DNA from: Yersinia aleksiciae
GTDB lineage: Bacteria; Pseudomonadota; Gammaproteobacteria; Enterobacterales; Enterobacteriaceae
Length of the DNA stretch: 64,000 nucleotides
Direction: 5' to 3'
Assembly (NCBI RefSeq): GCF_001047675.1
Contig: NZ_CP011975.1
Location: 1,962,073-2,026,072 of the forward strand
Shown here: one piece after another, positions 49,164 through 58,524 of the stretch
How the letters are laid out: every line of letters begins with the position of its first letter
How positions within the stretch are numbered: position 1 is the first letter of the stretch
Translations under genes and position numbers: made by a program
The notes under the pieces: generated by a model
The model's database searches: none
The model's input: the letters and a program-made list of their open reading frames with translations, nothing else
Told to the model about the DNA's origin: nothing

Positions 49164-49433
49164 ATGAAATGCCATCGTGTGAATGAACTGATTGAGCTTT
49201 TACATCCGGCCTGGCAGCAAGAGCCTGATTTAAATTTGGTTCAGTTTTTACAAAAACTGGCCACTGAAGCCGGTTTCGAAGGCGAGTTTTCAGATCTAAC
49301 TGACGATATTCTTATTTATCATCTGAAAATGCGCGGTTCGGCGTCGACAGAAGTGATCCCAGGACTGAAAAAAGATTTCGAAGAAGATTTTAAAACAGCC
49401 ATATTGCGTGCTCGTGGCGTCATTAAAGATTAG
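49164..49433 (+). CDS. yihD: Conserved protein YihD (DUF1040)
   Basis: An 89-residue soluble acidic protein, the size and position of E. coli YihD. No enzymatic motif is visible; predicted mostly helical. The family has no established function. It lies between divergent mobA and srkA and is probably transcribed towards srkA-dsbA. Confidence 0.93.
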   Translation: MKCHRVNELIELLHPAWQQEPDLNLVQFLQKLATEAGFEGEFSDLTDDILIYHLKMRGSASTEVIPGLKKDFEEDFKTAILRARGVIKD

Positions 49434-49524
49434 TCATACTCCTTATCTGCGTAGATTAGGGCTTTGATGATACTATTTCTTATTCTCAGCGCGTCGCTGT
49501 CACTTATATAGACTGAATGTTGCT

Positions 49525-50511
49525 ATGAACAGCTCTGCCTTTAATTTTCAGACGTTGTCTCCTGACCTGATTATGGATGCCCTTGAAGGGGTTGGATTAC
49601 GGGTGGATTCAGGATTAACCGCGCTTAACAGTTACGAAAACCGTGTTTATCAGTTTATGGACGAAGATCGTAAACGTTACGTGGTGAAGTTTTATCGTCC
49701 TGAGCGCTGGAGCAGCGAACAAATCACCGAAGAACATCAGTTCTCCCTTGATTTGGCAGAGTCGGAGATCCCGGTGATTGCCCCATTGCTGCTCAATGGG
49801 CATACCTTACATACTCATGATGGTTTTTTCTTTGCGGTGTTCCCAAGTGTCGGCGGCCGCCAATATGAAATAGATAATCTTGACCAGTTAGAGTGGGTTG
49901 GTCGTTTTCTGGGGCGAATTCATCAGGTGGGTAGCGATAAACTTTTTGCTGTCCGTTCAACGATCGGTATCGAAGAATATCTGACGGAACCGCGTCGGTT
50001 GTTGGCCAGCAGTAGTCTGGTGCCAGCAAAACAGCGGGATAAGTTTCTGGCTGCGACCGATCTTTTGATCAGCACCATTAATCAGTATTGGCATACCGAC
50101 TGGCAGCCACTGCGGCTACATGGCGACTGCCATCCAGGTAATATTTTATGGCGTGATGGGCCGATGTTTGTCGATCTTGACGATGCCAGAAATGGTCCAG
50201 CTATTCAGGATCTCTGGATGCTATTACACGGTGAACGTAGTGAGCAGTTGATCCAGTTGGATATTCTGTTGGAAGCCTATGGCGAGTTTGCTGATTTTGA
50301 TCAGCGTGAACTGGCACTAATTGAACCTTTACGCGCGATGCGGATGGTTTATTACCTTGCATGGGTCGCCAGACGTTGGCAGGACCCAGCATTCCCTAAA
50401 AGTTTTCCGTGGATGGCGGAGTCTGATTTTTGGTTACAGCAGACTGCATCATTTACAGAGCAGGTTAAGCTGTTGCAGGCTCCGCCTTTACAGCTGATGC
50501 CAATGTACTAA
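49525..50511 (+). CDS. srkA: Stress response kinase SrkA (YihE/RdoA)
   Basis: A 328-residue Ser/Thr kinase with the aminoglycoside-phosphotransferase-like fold. The catalytic loop LHGDCHPGNILW is near residue 200 and the metal-binding FVDLDDA near 216. In E. coli it is induced by Cpx envelope stress and opposes MazEF-mediated death. It precedes dsbA with a 46-base gap, an arrangement in which part of dsbA transcription comes from the srkA promoter. The 3' end carries a tandem duplication. Confidence 0.96.
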   Translation: MNSSAFNFQTLSPDLIMDALEGVGLRVDSGLTALNSYENRVYQFMDEDRKRYVVKFYRPERWSSEQITEEHQFSLDLAESEIPVIAPLLLNGHTLHTHDGFFFAVFPSVGGRQYEIDNLDQLEWVGRFLGRIHQVGSDKLFAVRSTIGIEEYLTEPRRLLASSSLVPAKQRDKFLAATDLLISTINQYWHTDWQPLRLHGDCHPGNILWRDGPMFVDLDDARNGPAIQDLWMLLHGERSEQLIQLDILLEAYGEFADFDQRELALIEPLRAMRMVYYLAWVARRWQDPAFPKSFPWMAESDFWLQQTASFTEQVKLLQAPPLQLMPMY

Positions 50512-50536
50512 AGCTAAATTGATGTACTAAAGCTAA
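50503..50536 (+). repeat. Direct repeat spanning the srkA stop codon
   Basis: atgtactaaagctaa occurs at 50503-50517 and again at 50522-50536, a 19-base period. The first copy contains the srkA stop codon; the second lies wholly in the srkA-dsbA gap. Confidence 0.9.
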
Positions 50537-50557
50537 GATAATGGAGATCGTTATAGT

Positions 50558-51181
50558 ATGAAAAATGTTTGGTTAGCTCTCGTTGGCATGGTGATGGCAT
50601 TCAGTGCATCGGCCGCACAATTTACTGACGGTACTCAGTACCAGACGTTAAACAAACCGGTAACGGGTGAGCCTCAGGTATTAGAGTTTTTCTCTTTCTA
50701 TTGCCCACACTGCTACCAGTTTGAAGAAATTTACCATGTTCCTCAGGCAGTCAAAAAAGCGCTGCCGGAAGGGACTAAAATGACCCGTTATCATGTTGAG
50801 TTCCTTGGCCCATTGGGTAAGCAACTGACTCAGGCATGGGCTGTTGCCATGGCGCTTGGCGTTGAAGATAAGATCACCCCACTGATGTTTGAAGGCGTAC
50901 AGAAAACCCAAACTGTTCAGACGCCAGATGACATCCGCAATGTCTTTATCAAAGCGGGTGTGAGTGGTGAAGACTACGATGCGGCATTAAACAGCTTCGT
51001 GGTTAAATCATTGGTTGTTCAACAGCAAAAAGCCGCTGAAGATTTAGAATTACGTGGTGTTCCAGCTATGTTTGTTAATGGCAAATATATGATTAAGAAC
51101 GATGGCATGGATACCAGTTCAATGGATACCTATGTCAAACAGTATGCGGATGTTGTTAAGTTCCTGCTGACCCAAAAGTAA
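50558..51181 (+). CDS. dsbA: Periplasmic thiol:disulfide oxidase DsbA
   Basis: A 207-residue precursor. The signal peptide spans about 1-19 (cleavage after ASA), followed by a thioredoxin fold with the redox site CPHC ([11 protein letters not shown], near residues 49-52) and the cis-proline RGVPAMF near 170. It introduces disulfides into secreted proteins and is reoxidised by DsbB. Downstream of srkA in the Cpx-linked pair; a terminator follows. Confidence 0.98.
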   Translation: MKNVWLALVGMVMAFSASAAQFTDGTQYQTLNKPVTGEPQVLEFFSFYCPHCYQFEEIYHVPQAVKKALPEGTKMTRYHVEFLGPLGKQLTQAWAVAMALGVEDKITPLMFEGVQKTQTVQTPDDIRNVFIKAGVSGEDYDAALNSFVVKSLVVQQQKAAEDLELRGVPAMFVNGKYMIKNDGMDTSSMDTYVKQYADVVKFLLTQK

Positions 51182-51190
51182 TTATACGTA

Positions 51191-51222
51191 AAGAGGCGCT
51201 GGCTTTAGTTAGCGTCTCTTTT
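51191..51222 (+). terminator. Rho-independent terminator of srkA-dsbA
   Basis: aagaggcgct and agcgtctctt form a 10-bp stem with one G-U pair around a 10-base loop, with tt(t) following, 9 bases after the dsbA stop. Confidence 0.9.
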
Positions 51223-51643
51223 ACTTTCCAATCCTCGCACAGTCCTTTACTTCGCCATTTTATTTCTTTCTCTGCCGAAAAATCATCATATTATCTAAAG
51301 TAATAGGTGCGTAACTGAACACTGACTATCTATTTTTAGGAGTGTTGCTTTCAATCCATTTATCTATTTCTGTGATGGTTGAGTGTGAATATTCATGATG
51401 TGAAAATGCCAAAATGGGTTGCTAAGCCTAATAAAAAAAAGGTGCGAGATAATTCACCCATAAGTGAAATTTATTTATCTTAAGCTCGAGACTAAATAAG
51501 TAATATCCACAATTTAGATAAAAGAAAAATGACAGAGAAATAAGAAAAATGCAATCATAACTATATGATTATACTTGTTTTAATTATTACCCCTTTGAAG
51601 AGTAACAAATAAATATAATCTGCACATGCTTTTACTCACAAAG

Positions 51644-51652
51644 TTATCCACA
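51644..51652 (+). promoter_or_regulatory. Perfect DnaA box upstream of polA
   Basis: TTATCCACA, the optimal DnaA-binding sequence, lies 131 bases upstream of the polA start. DnaA has been reported to stimulate polA expression in E. coli, so the site may be regulatory. Confidence 0.65.
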
Positions 51653-51704
51653 GAAAGGATCTTCAAGATCTCTGAGCAAAAATGCTCTCTTTCGCACAAG
51701 AATG

Positions 51705-51751
51705 GACGCTAAGATTCGTCTCTTGCCGCCAGCTATGGCATTCTTAGCGTC
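51705..51751 (+). other. Stem-loop in the polA leader
   Basis: gacgctaaga (51705-51714) and tcttagcgtc (51742-51751) are a perfect 10-bp inverted repeat around a 27-base loop, ending 31 bases before the polA start. No T-run follows. Confidence 0.65.
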
Positions 51752-51782
51752 AGACCTTGCTGAATAAAGATGAAGAAACTCT

Positions 51783-54581
51783 ATGGCCCAGATTGCAGAA
51801 AACCCATTGATCCTCGTTGACGGTTCCTCTTACCTCTATCGCGCATACCATGCCTTCCCACCGTTGACCAACGGCAGCGGCGAACCAACGGGCGCGATGT
51901 ATGGCGTGTTGAACATGTTGCGCAGTCTGTTGCTGCAATATCGTCCAAGCCATGTCGCGGTTGTTTTTGATGCTAAAGGTAAAACATTCCGTGATGAGTT
52001 GTTCGCCGAATATAAATCTCACCGCCCACCTATGCCCGATGATTTACGGTCGCAAATAGAACCGCTTCATCAAATGGTCAAGGCGATGGGATTGCCTTTA
52101 TTGGTGGTTTCCGGGGTTGAAGCGGATGATGTTATTGGCACTCTGGCGCAAGAAGCAGAAAAAGCAGGTCATTCGGTATTAATTAGTACCGGTGATAAAG
52201 ATATGGCGCAATTAGTTACGCCAAATATCACTCTCATTAATACAATGAACAACGCTATTTTAGGGCCACAGGAAGTGTGCGAAAAATATGGCGTTCCTCC
52301 TGAACTTATTATTGATTTTCTGGCCCTGATGGGGGATTCATCAGACAATATTCCTGGCGTCCCTGGCGTTGGTGAAAAGACCGCACAGGCTTTATTACAA
52401 GGTCTGGGTGGATTGGACTCGCTATTCAGTAATTTGGATAAAATACCCACGCTAACATTCCGTGGTGCTAAAACCATGTCTGCCAAATTAGAGCAGAATA
52501 AAGATGTCGCCTATCTCTCCTATAAACTCGCCACCATCAAAACGGATGTCGAACTGGATGTGACTTGCGATGAGCTAACTGTTTCACCGCCGGATGATGA
52601 GCAACTGCATCAATTATTCAGCCGTTATGAATTCAAGCGCTGGCTGGCCGATGTCGAAGCGGGCAAATGGCTAGACGGCAAAAAAGAGCGGCCAACGGGG
52701 CAGACCAGTAATAAAGCCTTTGTCGCCGCAGAACCCGCCCCTGCGGCTGAAGTTACCGCCGTGCTGTCGCAAGAAAACTACCAAACTATTTTGGATGAAA
52801 AATCCTTAGCTGACTGGATCGAACGCCTTAAAAAGGCGGACGTGTTCGCGTTTGATACTGAAACCGACGGCCTTGATACCCTCAGCAGCAACTTGATTGG
52901 CCTCTCTTTCGCGGTCGCACCGGGTGAAGCGGCTTATCTGCCATTAGCGCATGATTATCTGGATGCTCCTGCACAGCTTGATCGTGACTGGGTACTCGCG
53001 ACCCTAAAACCGCTGCTGGAAGATGACAAGGCCCTTAAAGTTGGGCAAAACCTCAAATTTGATCAAAGTATGCTGGCGCGTTATGGCATTGAGCTGCGCG
53101 GAATTGCATTCGATACCATGTTGGAATCTTATGTTTTAAACAGCGTTGCTGGCCGTCATGATATGGATAGCTTGGCGGAGCGTTACCTCAACCATAAAAC
53201 CATCACCTTTGAAGAGATTGCCGGTAAAGGCAAAAATCAGCTGACCTTCAACCAGATTGCGCTGGAGGAAGCGGGGCCTTACGCCTCAGAAGATGCCGAC
53301 GTTACCCTACAGCTGCATTTGGTGCTGTGGCCTCAGTTGCAGGAGAGTGAGGGTCTGAAGCGGGTATTCCAAGAGATTGAGATGCCACTGCTGCCGATCT
53401 TGTCCCGCATTGAGCGCACCGGCGTATTGATTGACCAAAATATATTAGCTGCACACTCAAAAGAGCTGACCATTCGCCTCGATGAGCTGGAGAAGCAGGC
53501 CCATGAGCTGGCGGAAGAGCCATTCAATCTGGCATCACCTAAGCAGCTACAGGTGATTTTGTATGAAAAGCAGCAACTGCCTATCTTGAAAAAAACGCCA
53601 GGCGGCGCGGCGTCCACTAACGAGGAAGTGCTGGCGGAGTTAGCGCTGGATTATCCTCTGCCGAAAGTGATCCTAGAATATCGCGGCTTGGCGAAGCTGA
53701 AAAGCACCTATACCGACAAGCTACCGCTGATGATTAATCCGGTTTCGGGCCGAGTCCATACCTCTTATCATCAGGCCGTGACGGCCACTGGGCGTCTCTC
53801 CTCCCGTGATCCTAACCTGCAAAACATACCGGTGAGAAATGAAGAAGGGCGTCGTATACGTCAGGCTTTTATTGCGCCGAAAGGTTATCGCATCATGGCG
53901 GCCGACTACTCACAAATTGAGTTACGTATCATGGCGCATCTGTCGCAGGATGAAGGGTTGCTGGCGGCGTTTGCTGCGGGTAAAGATATTCACCGCGCAA
54001 CAGCGGCAGAAGTCTTTGGCTTGCCATTGGAAAAAGTCACCACCGAACAGCGCCGTAGTGCCAAAGCGATTAACTTCGGTCTGATTTATGGTATGAGTGC
54101 TTTTGGTCTGGCGCGGCAGCTGAATATTCCTCGCGGTGAAGCACAACGCTACATGGATCTCTACTTTGAGCGCTATCCGGGTGTGCTGGAATATATGGAG
54201 CGCACACGTAAGCAAGCCGCTGACCAAGGCTACGTCACTACACTGGATGGCCGCCGCCTCTATCTGCCAGATATTCACTCGCGTAATGCCAACCGCCGTA
54301 AGGCCGCTGAACGTGAAGCAATCAATGCCCCAATGCAAGGCACGGCCGCAGATATTATCAAACGTGCGATGATTGCCGTCGATGCCTGGTTACAGCAAGA
54401 GCCTGAACCTTTGGTGCGGGTCATCATGCAGGTACACGATGAATTGGTGTTTGAAGTGCACGAAAGTGTATTGGAAAGCGCTGAACAGAAAATTCGTGAG
54501 CTGATGGAACAGAGTATGCAACTGGCGGTGCCACTGAAGGTCGACGTAGGCGTTGGCGACAACTGGGATCAGGCTCATTAG
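51783..54581 (+). CDS. polA: DNA polymerase I PolA
   Basis: A 932-residue enzyme with all three domains: 5'-3' nuclease (about 1-300; [10 protein letters not shown] and [18 protein letters not shown]), proofreading exonuclease (about 325-520; FDTETDGLD with the catalytic Asp and Glu) and polymerase (about 520-932; motif [15 protein letters not shown], motif [15 protein letters not shown], motif [10 protein letters not shown]). It removes RNA primers and fills gaps. The length is close to E. coli Pol I (928). Confidence 0.98.
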   Translation: MAQIAENPLILVDGSSYLYRAYHAFPPLTNGSGEPTGAMYGVLNMLRSLLLQYRPSHVAVVFDAKGKTFRDELFAEYKSHRPPMPDDLRSQIEPLHQMVKAMGLPLLVVSGVEADDVIGTLAQEAEKAGHSVLISTGDKDMAQLVTPNITLINTMNNAILGPQEVCEKYGVPPELIIDFLALMGDSSDNIPGVPGVGEKTAQALLQGLGGLDSLFSNLDKIPTLTFRGAKTMSAKLEQNKDVAYLSYKLATIKTDVELDVTCDELTVSPPDDEQLHQLFSRYEFKRWLADVEAGKWLDGKKERPTGQTSNKAFVAAEPAPAAEVTAVLSQENYQTILDEKSLADWIERLKKADVFAFDTETDGLDTLSSNLIGLSFAVAPGEAAYLPLAHDYLDAPAQLDRDWVLATLKPLLEDDKALKVGQNLKFDQSMLARYGIELRGIAFDTMLESYVLNSVAGRHDMDSLAERYLNHKTITFEEIAGKGKNQLTFNQIALEEAGPYASEDADVTLQLHLVLWPQLQESEGLKRVFQEIEMPLLPILSRIERTGVLIDQNILAAHSKELTIRLDELEKQAHELAEEPFNLASPKQLQVILYEKQQLPILKKTPGGAASTNEEVLAELALDYPLPKVILEYRGLAKLKSTYTDKLPLMINPVSGRVHTSYHQAVTATGRLSSRDPNLQNIPVRNEEGRRIRQAFIAPKGYRIMAADYSQIELRIMAHLSQDEGLLAAFAAGKDIHRATAAEVFGLPLEKVTTEQRRSAKAINFGLIYGMSAFGLARQLNIPRGEAQRYMDLYFERYPGVLEYMERTRKQAADQGYVTTLDGRRLYLPDIHSRNANRRKAAEREAINAPMQGTAADIIKRAMIAVDAWLQQEPEPLVRVIMQVHDELVFEVHESVLESAEQKIRELMEQSMQLAVPLKVDVGVGDNWDQAH

Positions 54582-54739
54582 TTGTAAGGGTAAGTGACGA
54601 TAAATAAAGCACTTTATGTAATTAAGCTACATTTATTGCCGATTATGCTGTGAAGAAGTGCGCTGAATCGTGCCAATTTGTGTAACTATACAACAAAAAA
54701 TTCTTTTGCCCTGTGAAAAAATGATGTAGAGTTACAGAC

Positions 54740-54847
54740 GTAGGGTACAGAGGTAAGATGTTCTATCTTTCAGACCTTTTACTTCACGTAATCGGATTTG
54801 GCTATATATTAGCCGCCCCAGTCACTTGTTGACTGGGGCGTTTTTTA
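54740..54847 (+). ncRNA. spf: Spot 42 small RNA
   Basis: About 108 bases starting gtagggtacagaggtaagat and ending in the terminator gccccagtca-cttgt-tgactggggc plus tttttt. It is nearly identical to E. coli Spot 42 and in the same polA-engB position. Spot 42 is an Hfq-dependent repressor of secondary-carbon metabolism genes, itself repressed by cAMP-CRP. The differences are in the region before the terminator (ggctatatattagcc). Confidence 0.97.
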
Positions 54848-55025
54848 TTGGGCTTTTGCTGAAAAGGGATGTGATTACGGGCTGTGGGATAGGCGAAAGA
54901 GTAAAGCGTCCGCGCCGGGCTGGCGCGGCTCTAGCCGATAGAGATGGCGAGTTTTATAAATAAACAGGTGGCGTCTTAACGGTTTGCCTATTCTCCCCGC
55001 CGCTCAACGTTTTGGGTGGGATTAA

Positions 55026-55685
55026 TTACTCACCTTGATCATCATGCTCGTCATAATCATCAATCATCACTTCTGGTGGGATCTCACTGAACCAGGTATC
55101 CAATTTTTCCCGCAATTTATCGACACCAATCTTTTTCAATGATGAGAAAGCTTCAACCTGAATATCGCCCATAAAGGGAATAATCGCTTCCCGCACCATA
55201 TTCAATTGGGCCTTGCGAGCGCCTGATGCCAACTTATCGGCTTTGGTCAGTAACAACATCACTGGCGTGCCGACAGCCACAGCCCAAGTAATCATCTGCT
55301 GATCTAAATCTTTCAGTGGATGACGAATATCCATCAACACAACCAATCCTTTCAGACAGTTACGCTTCTGCAAATACTCACCCAACGCACGTTGCCACTT
55401 GAGTTTCATCTCTTCTGGGACTTCGGCATAACCATAGCCCGGTAAGTCAACCAAGCGTACGCCATCGACCACTTCAAACAAGTTAATCAGCTGGGTACGG
55501 CCTGGGGTTTTACTGGTTCTGGCCAGACTTTTCTGATTAGTTAACGTATTGAGTGCGCTAGATTTACCGGCATTAGAGCGGCCAGCAAATGCCACCTCAA
55601 TACCTTCATCGCGTGGCAGATGGCGGATATCCGGAGCACTGATGACGAAATGAGTCATGTGGTAGTTATAGTTTCTGATAGTCAA
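55026..55685 (-). CDS. engB: Ribosome-assembly GTPase EngB (YihA/YsxC)
   Basis: A 219-residue essential GTPase. G1 GRSNAGKSS is near residue 36, G3 DLPGYG near 82, and G4 TKAD near 149. It helps mature the 50S subunit. The start at 55685 gives [13 protein letters not shown], comparable to E. coli; the ATG at residue 10 is an alternative. The C-terminal tail is acidic ([11 protein letters not shown]). Confidence 0.96.
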   Translation of the reverse strand: MTIRNYNYHMTHFVISAPDIRHLPRDEGIEVAFAGRSNAGKSSALNTLTNQKSLARTSKTPGRTQLINLFEVVDGVRLVDLPGYGYAEVPEEMKLKWQRALGEYLQKRNCLKGLVVLMDIRHPLKDLDQQMITWAVAVGTPVMLLLTKADKLASGARKAQLNMVREAIIPFMGDIQVEAFSSLKKIGVDKLREKLDTWFSEIPPEVMIDDYDEHDDQGE

Positions 55686-55958
55686 AATTTGTCGTCTCCG
55701 TGAGAGATAGCTTACATCGGGCGATTATAACTGCATCAGGACGAAAAAAGGGGGTTTATCTTTGACTGCTCTATTCTGTGCTTTCCCAAAAAATTGCCAT
55801 TTTTGTGAGTTGGCGGTCATTGTCGAGAAAATTAAAAGCCTATCATTGAGCGATTGTTAAGAAAAACTTCATTAAAGTCAGCTAATATGATTAACAGATA
55901 ATATGTTTTTATATTTATTTTTTTGAATAAAAACAAATGACTGTTTGTATTACCAATA
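55686..55958. other. Intergenic region between engB and csrC
   Basis: About 270 AT-rich bases holding the engB promoter (minus) and the csrC promoter (plus). A possible csrC promoter is ttgaat (55923) and tgtatt (55946), but the -10 is poor. Otherwise nothing recognisable. Confidence 0.45.
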
Positions 55959-55959
55959 G

Positions 55960-56254
55960 TGCTGGATGTGCTAGCAGGGAGCAAAATCACTTAGGATGAG
56001 TGACCTATGCTTAAGGAACGTAATGGATATGCGGTGAGCCAGGGACGATAAACGGAGCTAATGTAAAAGGATGTTCAGGGACACAGGCCGGAGCGCTGGG
56101 TGAGTCGCTTTCAGGGCTGAAGGGACAGTAAGGATGGCGTATTGCAGGAGGGAGAAACTGGGACGTTATGTAAGTGCAGGGAGTGCGCTGTAAGGATATC
56201 CTTCGGCAGAAGGTGCGAAAAAAGGCGACAGGTTAATCTGCCGCCTTTTTTCTT
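55960..56254 (+). ncRNA. csrC: CsrC regulatory RNA (CsrA sponge)
   Basis: It lies between engB and yihI exactly as E. coli csrC. The roughly 290 bases contain about sixteen GGA motifs, many as agga or aggga in predicted loops, the signature of CsrA-binding RNAs. The 3' end, ggcgacag-gttaat-ctgccgcc plus tttttt (56223-56253), matches the E. coli csrC terminator closely. The body has diverged, and the 5' end is only approximate (55955-55975). It would titrate CsrA and relieve its repression of target mRNAs. Confidence 0.88.
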
Positions 56255-56286
56255 TCTCTGCTTTCTGCTAGATTCCGGCCCAAACC

Positions 56287-56318
56287 TATACCCAATAAAT
56301 TTTAAGATGACGGGTATA
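56287..56318. repeat. Minimal ERIC-derived element
   Basis: tatacccaataaatttt joined to aagatgacgggtata gives 32 bases that are just the two ERIC termini, with the whole centre missing. It lies 40 bases upstream of yihI, directly after csrC. Confidence 0.55.
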
Positions 56319-56357
56319 TACTCAATCCAATCCCATACTCATTTAAGAGCACAGGTT

Positions 56358-56915
56358 ATGAAGCAGCCAACTAAAGCACCACGCGCAGCCCCAAAAGGCA
56401 CTGCAACGCCAAAGCGCATTAAAAAGACCCGTGTAGAGCTGGATATTGAAGCTCGCGAACGTAAACGCCAGAAAAAACACAGCGGCAATCGCTCCGGTGC
56501 GAGAAGCAACGTTGAAGGCACCAATAAGAAGGGCCAGACCCCAGCGCAAGAGAAAGATCCGCGCTTCGGCAGTAAGGTGCCTGTACCGCTGGTGGTGGAG
56601 AGCAACGTTAAGGCCAAGCCAACCACTAAACCGGTGGTCAAAGTCGAAGCCAAGCCACGTCTGACGCCGGAAGAAGAGCTTTCCAAGTTGGAAAACGATG
56701 AGCGTCTGGATGCATTGCTGGATCGCCTGGATAACGACGAAGTATTAAGCAAAGAAGATCAGGCTTACGTTGATCTGACATTGGACCGCATTGATGCCCT
56801 GATGGAGCAGTTGGGTATTGAATTGGGCGACGATGAAGATGACGAAGAGAAAGAAGAGAAGCCGGAAGACATTTTGAAATTACTGAAGGGCGGTAATCCA
56901 AAAGACGCATTTTAA
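56358..56915 (+). CDS. yihI: Der GTPase-activating protein YihI
   Basis: A 185-residue protein: basic, Lys/Arg-rich N-terminal half (about 1-75, disordered) and an acidic helical C-terminal half ending in a [11 protein letters not shown] run. It stimulates the ribosome-assembly GTPase Der in E. coli. The ATG at 56358 ([14 protein letters not shown]) is chosen; the same frame is open back to 56142, but that stretch is csrC and an ERIC remnant. It is slightly longer than E. coli YihI (169). Confidence 0.93.
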   Translation: MKQPTKAPRAAPKGTATPKRIKKTRVELDIEARERKRQKKHSGNRSGARSNVEGTNKKGQTPAQEKDPRFGSKVPVPLVVESNVKAKPTTKPVVKVEAKPRLTPEEELSKLENDERLDALLDRLDNDEVLSKEDQAYVDLTLDRIDALMEQLGIELGDDEDDEEKEEKPEDILKLLKGGNPKDAF

Positions 56916-56918
56916 GTG

Positions 56919-57095
56919 ATGCAGTGGGTTATCCCAACAATAGCCCTACTATTGACATGTTATCTATTGTGGTTATTGGGTAAACTATGGCGGCTGTCGC
57001 AACGACGATCACGGTTGCGCAGCGCTACTGCGGCCAGACAACGAAAACATCTGCCCTCTAACCGGCCCGGTAGGCGCAAATATCGGAAGGAATGA
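56919..57095 (+). CDS. Small membrane protein between yihI and hemN (unnamed)
   Basis: A 58-residue frame from ATG 56919 (a GTG at 56916 directly follows the yihI stop). It reads MQWVIPTIALLLTCYLLWLL at the start, one clear membrane helix (about 3-20), followed by a strongly basic tail rich in Arg and Lys ending RRKYRKE. It begins 3 bases after yihI and its TGA overlaps the region just before hemN, so translation coupling is likely. In other gammaproteobacteria a DUF2489-type membrane protein occupies this slot; this could be a shortened relative. No function is known. Confidence 0.62.
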   Translation: MQWVIPTIALLLTCYLLWLLGKLWRLSQRRSRLRSATAARQRKHLPSNRPGRRKYRKE

Positions 57096-57097
57096 AC

Positions 57098-58471
57098 ATG
57101 TCTGAGCACGCTATAGTTTGGGATCTGTCCCTGATTCAAAAATATAATTATTCAGGGCCGCGCTACACCTCGTACCCCACCGCCCTTGAGTTCAGTGAAG
57201 ATTATAACGAAGCGGCTTTTCAGCAGGCGGTGAAGCGCTACCCGCAGCGGCCTTTATCGCTGTATGTGCACATTCCGTTTTGCCATAAGCTGTGCTACTT
57301 CTGCGGCTGCAATAAGCTGGTGACGCGTCAGCAACATAAGGCTGATGAATATCTGACGGTCTTGGAAAAAGAGATCCGCCAGCGTGCGGTGTTGTTCGCG
57401 GGGCGTCAGGTCAGCCAGATGCACTGGGGTGGCGGTACGCCCACCTACCTGAATAAAACGCAAATTACCCACCTGATGAATTTGCTGCGTGAAAACTTTG
57501 ATTTTCTGCCCGGTGCAGAGCAGTCAATTGAAGTGGACCCACGGGAAATTGAACTGGATGTGCTCGATCATCTGCGTGCTGAGGGCTTTAACCGCCTGAG
57601 CATGGGGGTGCAGGATTTCAATAAAGAGGTTCAACGGCTGGTTAACCGTGAGCAAGATGAAGATTTTATCTTCGCCCTGATTGCGCGCGCGAAAGCCCTC
57701 GGTTTTAACTCCACCAATATTGACTTGATATATGGTTTGCCCAAGCAAACACCGGAAAGCTTTGCTTTTACCCTCAAACGAGTCGCTGAGCTAAATCCTG
57801 ATCGCCTGAGCGTGTTTAATTACGCCCACCTGCCTAGCCTGTTTGCCGCGCAGCGCAAAATCAAAGATGCGGATCTACCCAGCGCCGAGCAACGGCTGGA
57901 TATTTTGCAGCACACCATCAGCTTCCTCACCGAATCCGGTTACCAGTTTATTGGGATGGATCACTTCGCTCGCCCAGATGATGAGTTAGCGTTGGCGCAG
58001 CGGGAAGGGAAACTACACCGTAATTTCCAAGGCTATACCACCCAAGGTGAGAGTGATTTACTCGGGCTAGGGGTTTCGGCGATCAGCATGTTGGGTGACA
58101 GCTACGCGCAGAACGAAAAAGATCTGAAAACCTACTACACCTGCGTGGAACAACGGGGCAATGCGCTGTGGCGCGGTTTGACGATGACCGACGATGATTG
58201 CTTGCGTCGTGATGTGATTAAAACGCTGATTTGTAATTTCCAAATCAGTTATCAGCCGATTGAGCAGCATTATGGGATTCATTTCGCGGATTATTTTGCT
58301 GAAGATTTCGAGCTGCTGGCCCCCTTCGAACAAGATGGGCTGGTGGAGCGGGATGAAAAGGGCCTTCGTGTCACGCCGCGTGGGCGCTTACTCATTCGTA
58401 ATATCTGTATGTGCTTCGATATCTATTTACGTAAACAGGCGCGCAGGCAGCAGTTCTCCCGCGTGATCTGA
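57098..58471 (+). CDS. hemN: Oxygen-independent coproporphyrinogen III dehydrogenase HemN
   Basis: A 457-residue radical-SAM enzyme of anaerobic haem synthesis. The iron-sulfur motif CHKLCYFCGC (near residues 60-69) supplies the three cluster cysteines plus the extra HemN cysteine, followed by WGGGTPTYL. The ATG at 57098 is chosen because agga lies 7 bases upstream and it gives the E. coli length; an ATG at 57092 sits too close to that site. It lies downstream of yihI and the small ORF. Confidence 0.96.
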   Translation: MSEHAIVWDLSLIQKYNYSGPRYTSYPTALEFSEDYNEAAFQQAVKRYPQRPLSLYVHIPFCHKLCYFCGCNKLVTRQQHKADEYLTVLEKEIRQRAVLFAGRQVSQMHWGGGTPTYLNKTQITHLMNLLRENFDFLPGAEQSIEVDPREIELDVLDHLRAEGFNRLSMGVQDFNKEVQRLVNREQDEDFIFALIARAKALGFNSTNIDLIYGLPKQTPESFAFTLKRVAELNPDRLSVFNYAHLPSLFAAQRKIKDADLPSAEQRLDILQHTISFLTESGYQFIGMDHFARPDDELALAQREGKLHRNFQGYTTQGESDLLGLGVSAISMLGDSYAQNEKDLKTYYTCVEQRGNALWRGLTMTDDDCLRRDVIKTLICNFQISYQPIEQHYGIHFADYFAEDFELLAPFEQDGLVERDEKGLRVTPRGRLLIRNICMCFDIYLRKQARRQQFSRVI

Positions 58472-58524
58472 TGATGTCACCCTCATCGCTGAGGGTGACT
58501 TTCACGTCAGAATGATGAGTCCAA

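Larger units (their letters stand above)
51223..51782. other. Long AT-rich region upstream of polA
   Basis: A 560-base gap. It is strongly AT-rich at 51440-51620, contains a perfect DnaA box (51644-51652) and a 10-bp inverted repeat in the presumed polA leader (51705-51751). No supported gene; no repeat family recognised. Confidence 0.6.

Noticed and set aside
54900..54935. GC-rich gcgccgggctggcgcg hairpin after Spot 42
   Set aside because: Could be a terminator for engB-direction readthrough, but it lacks a T-run on either strand and I cannot assign it.
56142..56357. N-terminal extension of yihI by 72 codons
   Set aside because: It translates the end of csrC, its terminator and an ERIC remnant; the ATG at 56358 matches the family start.
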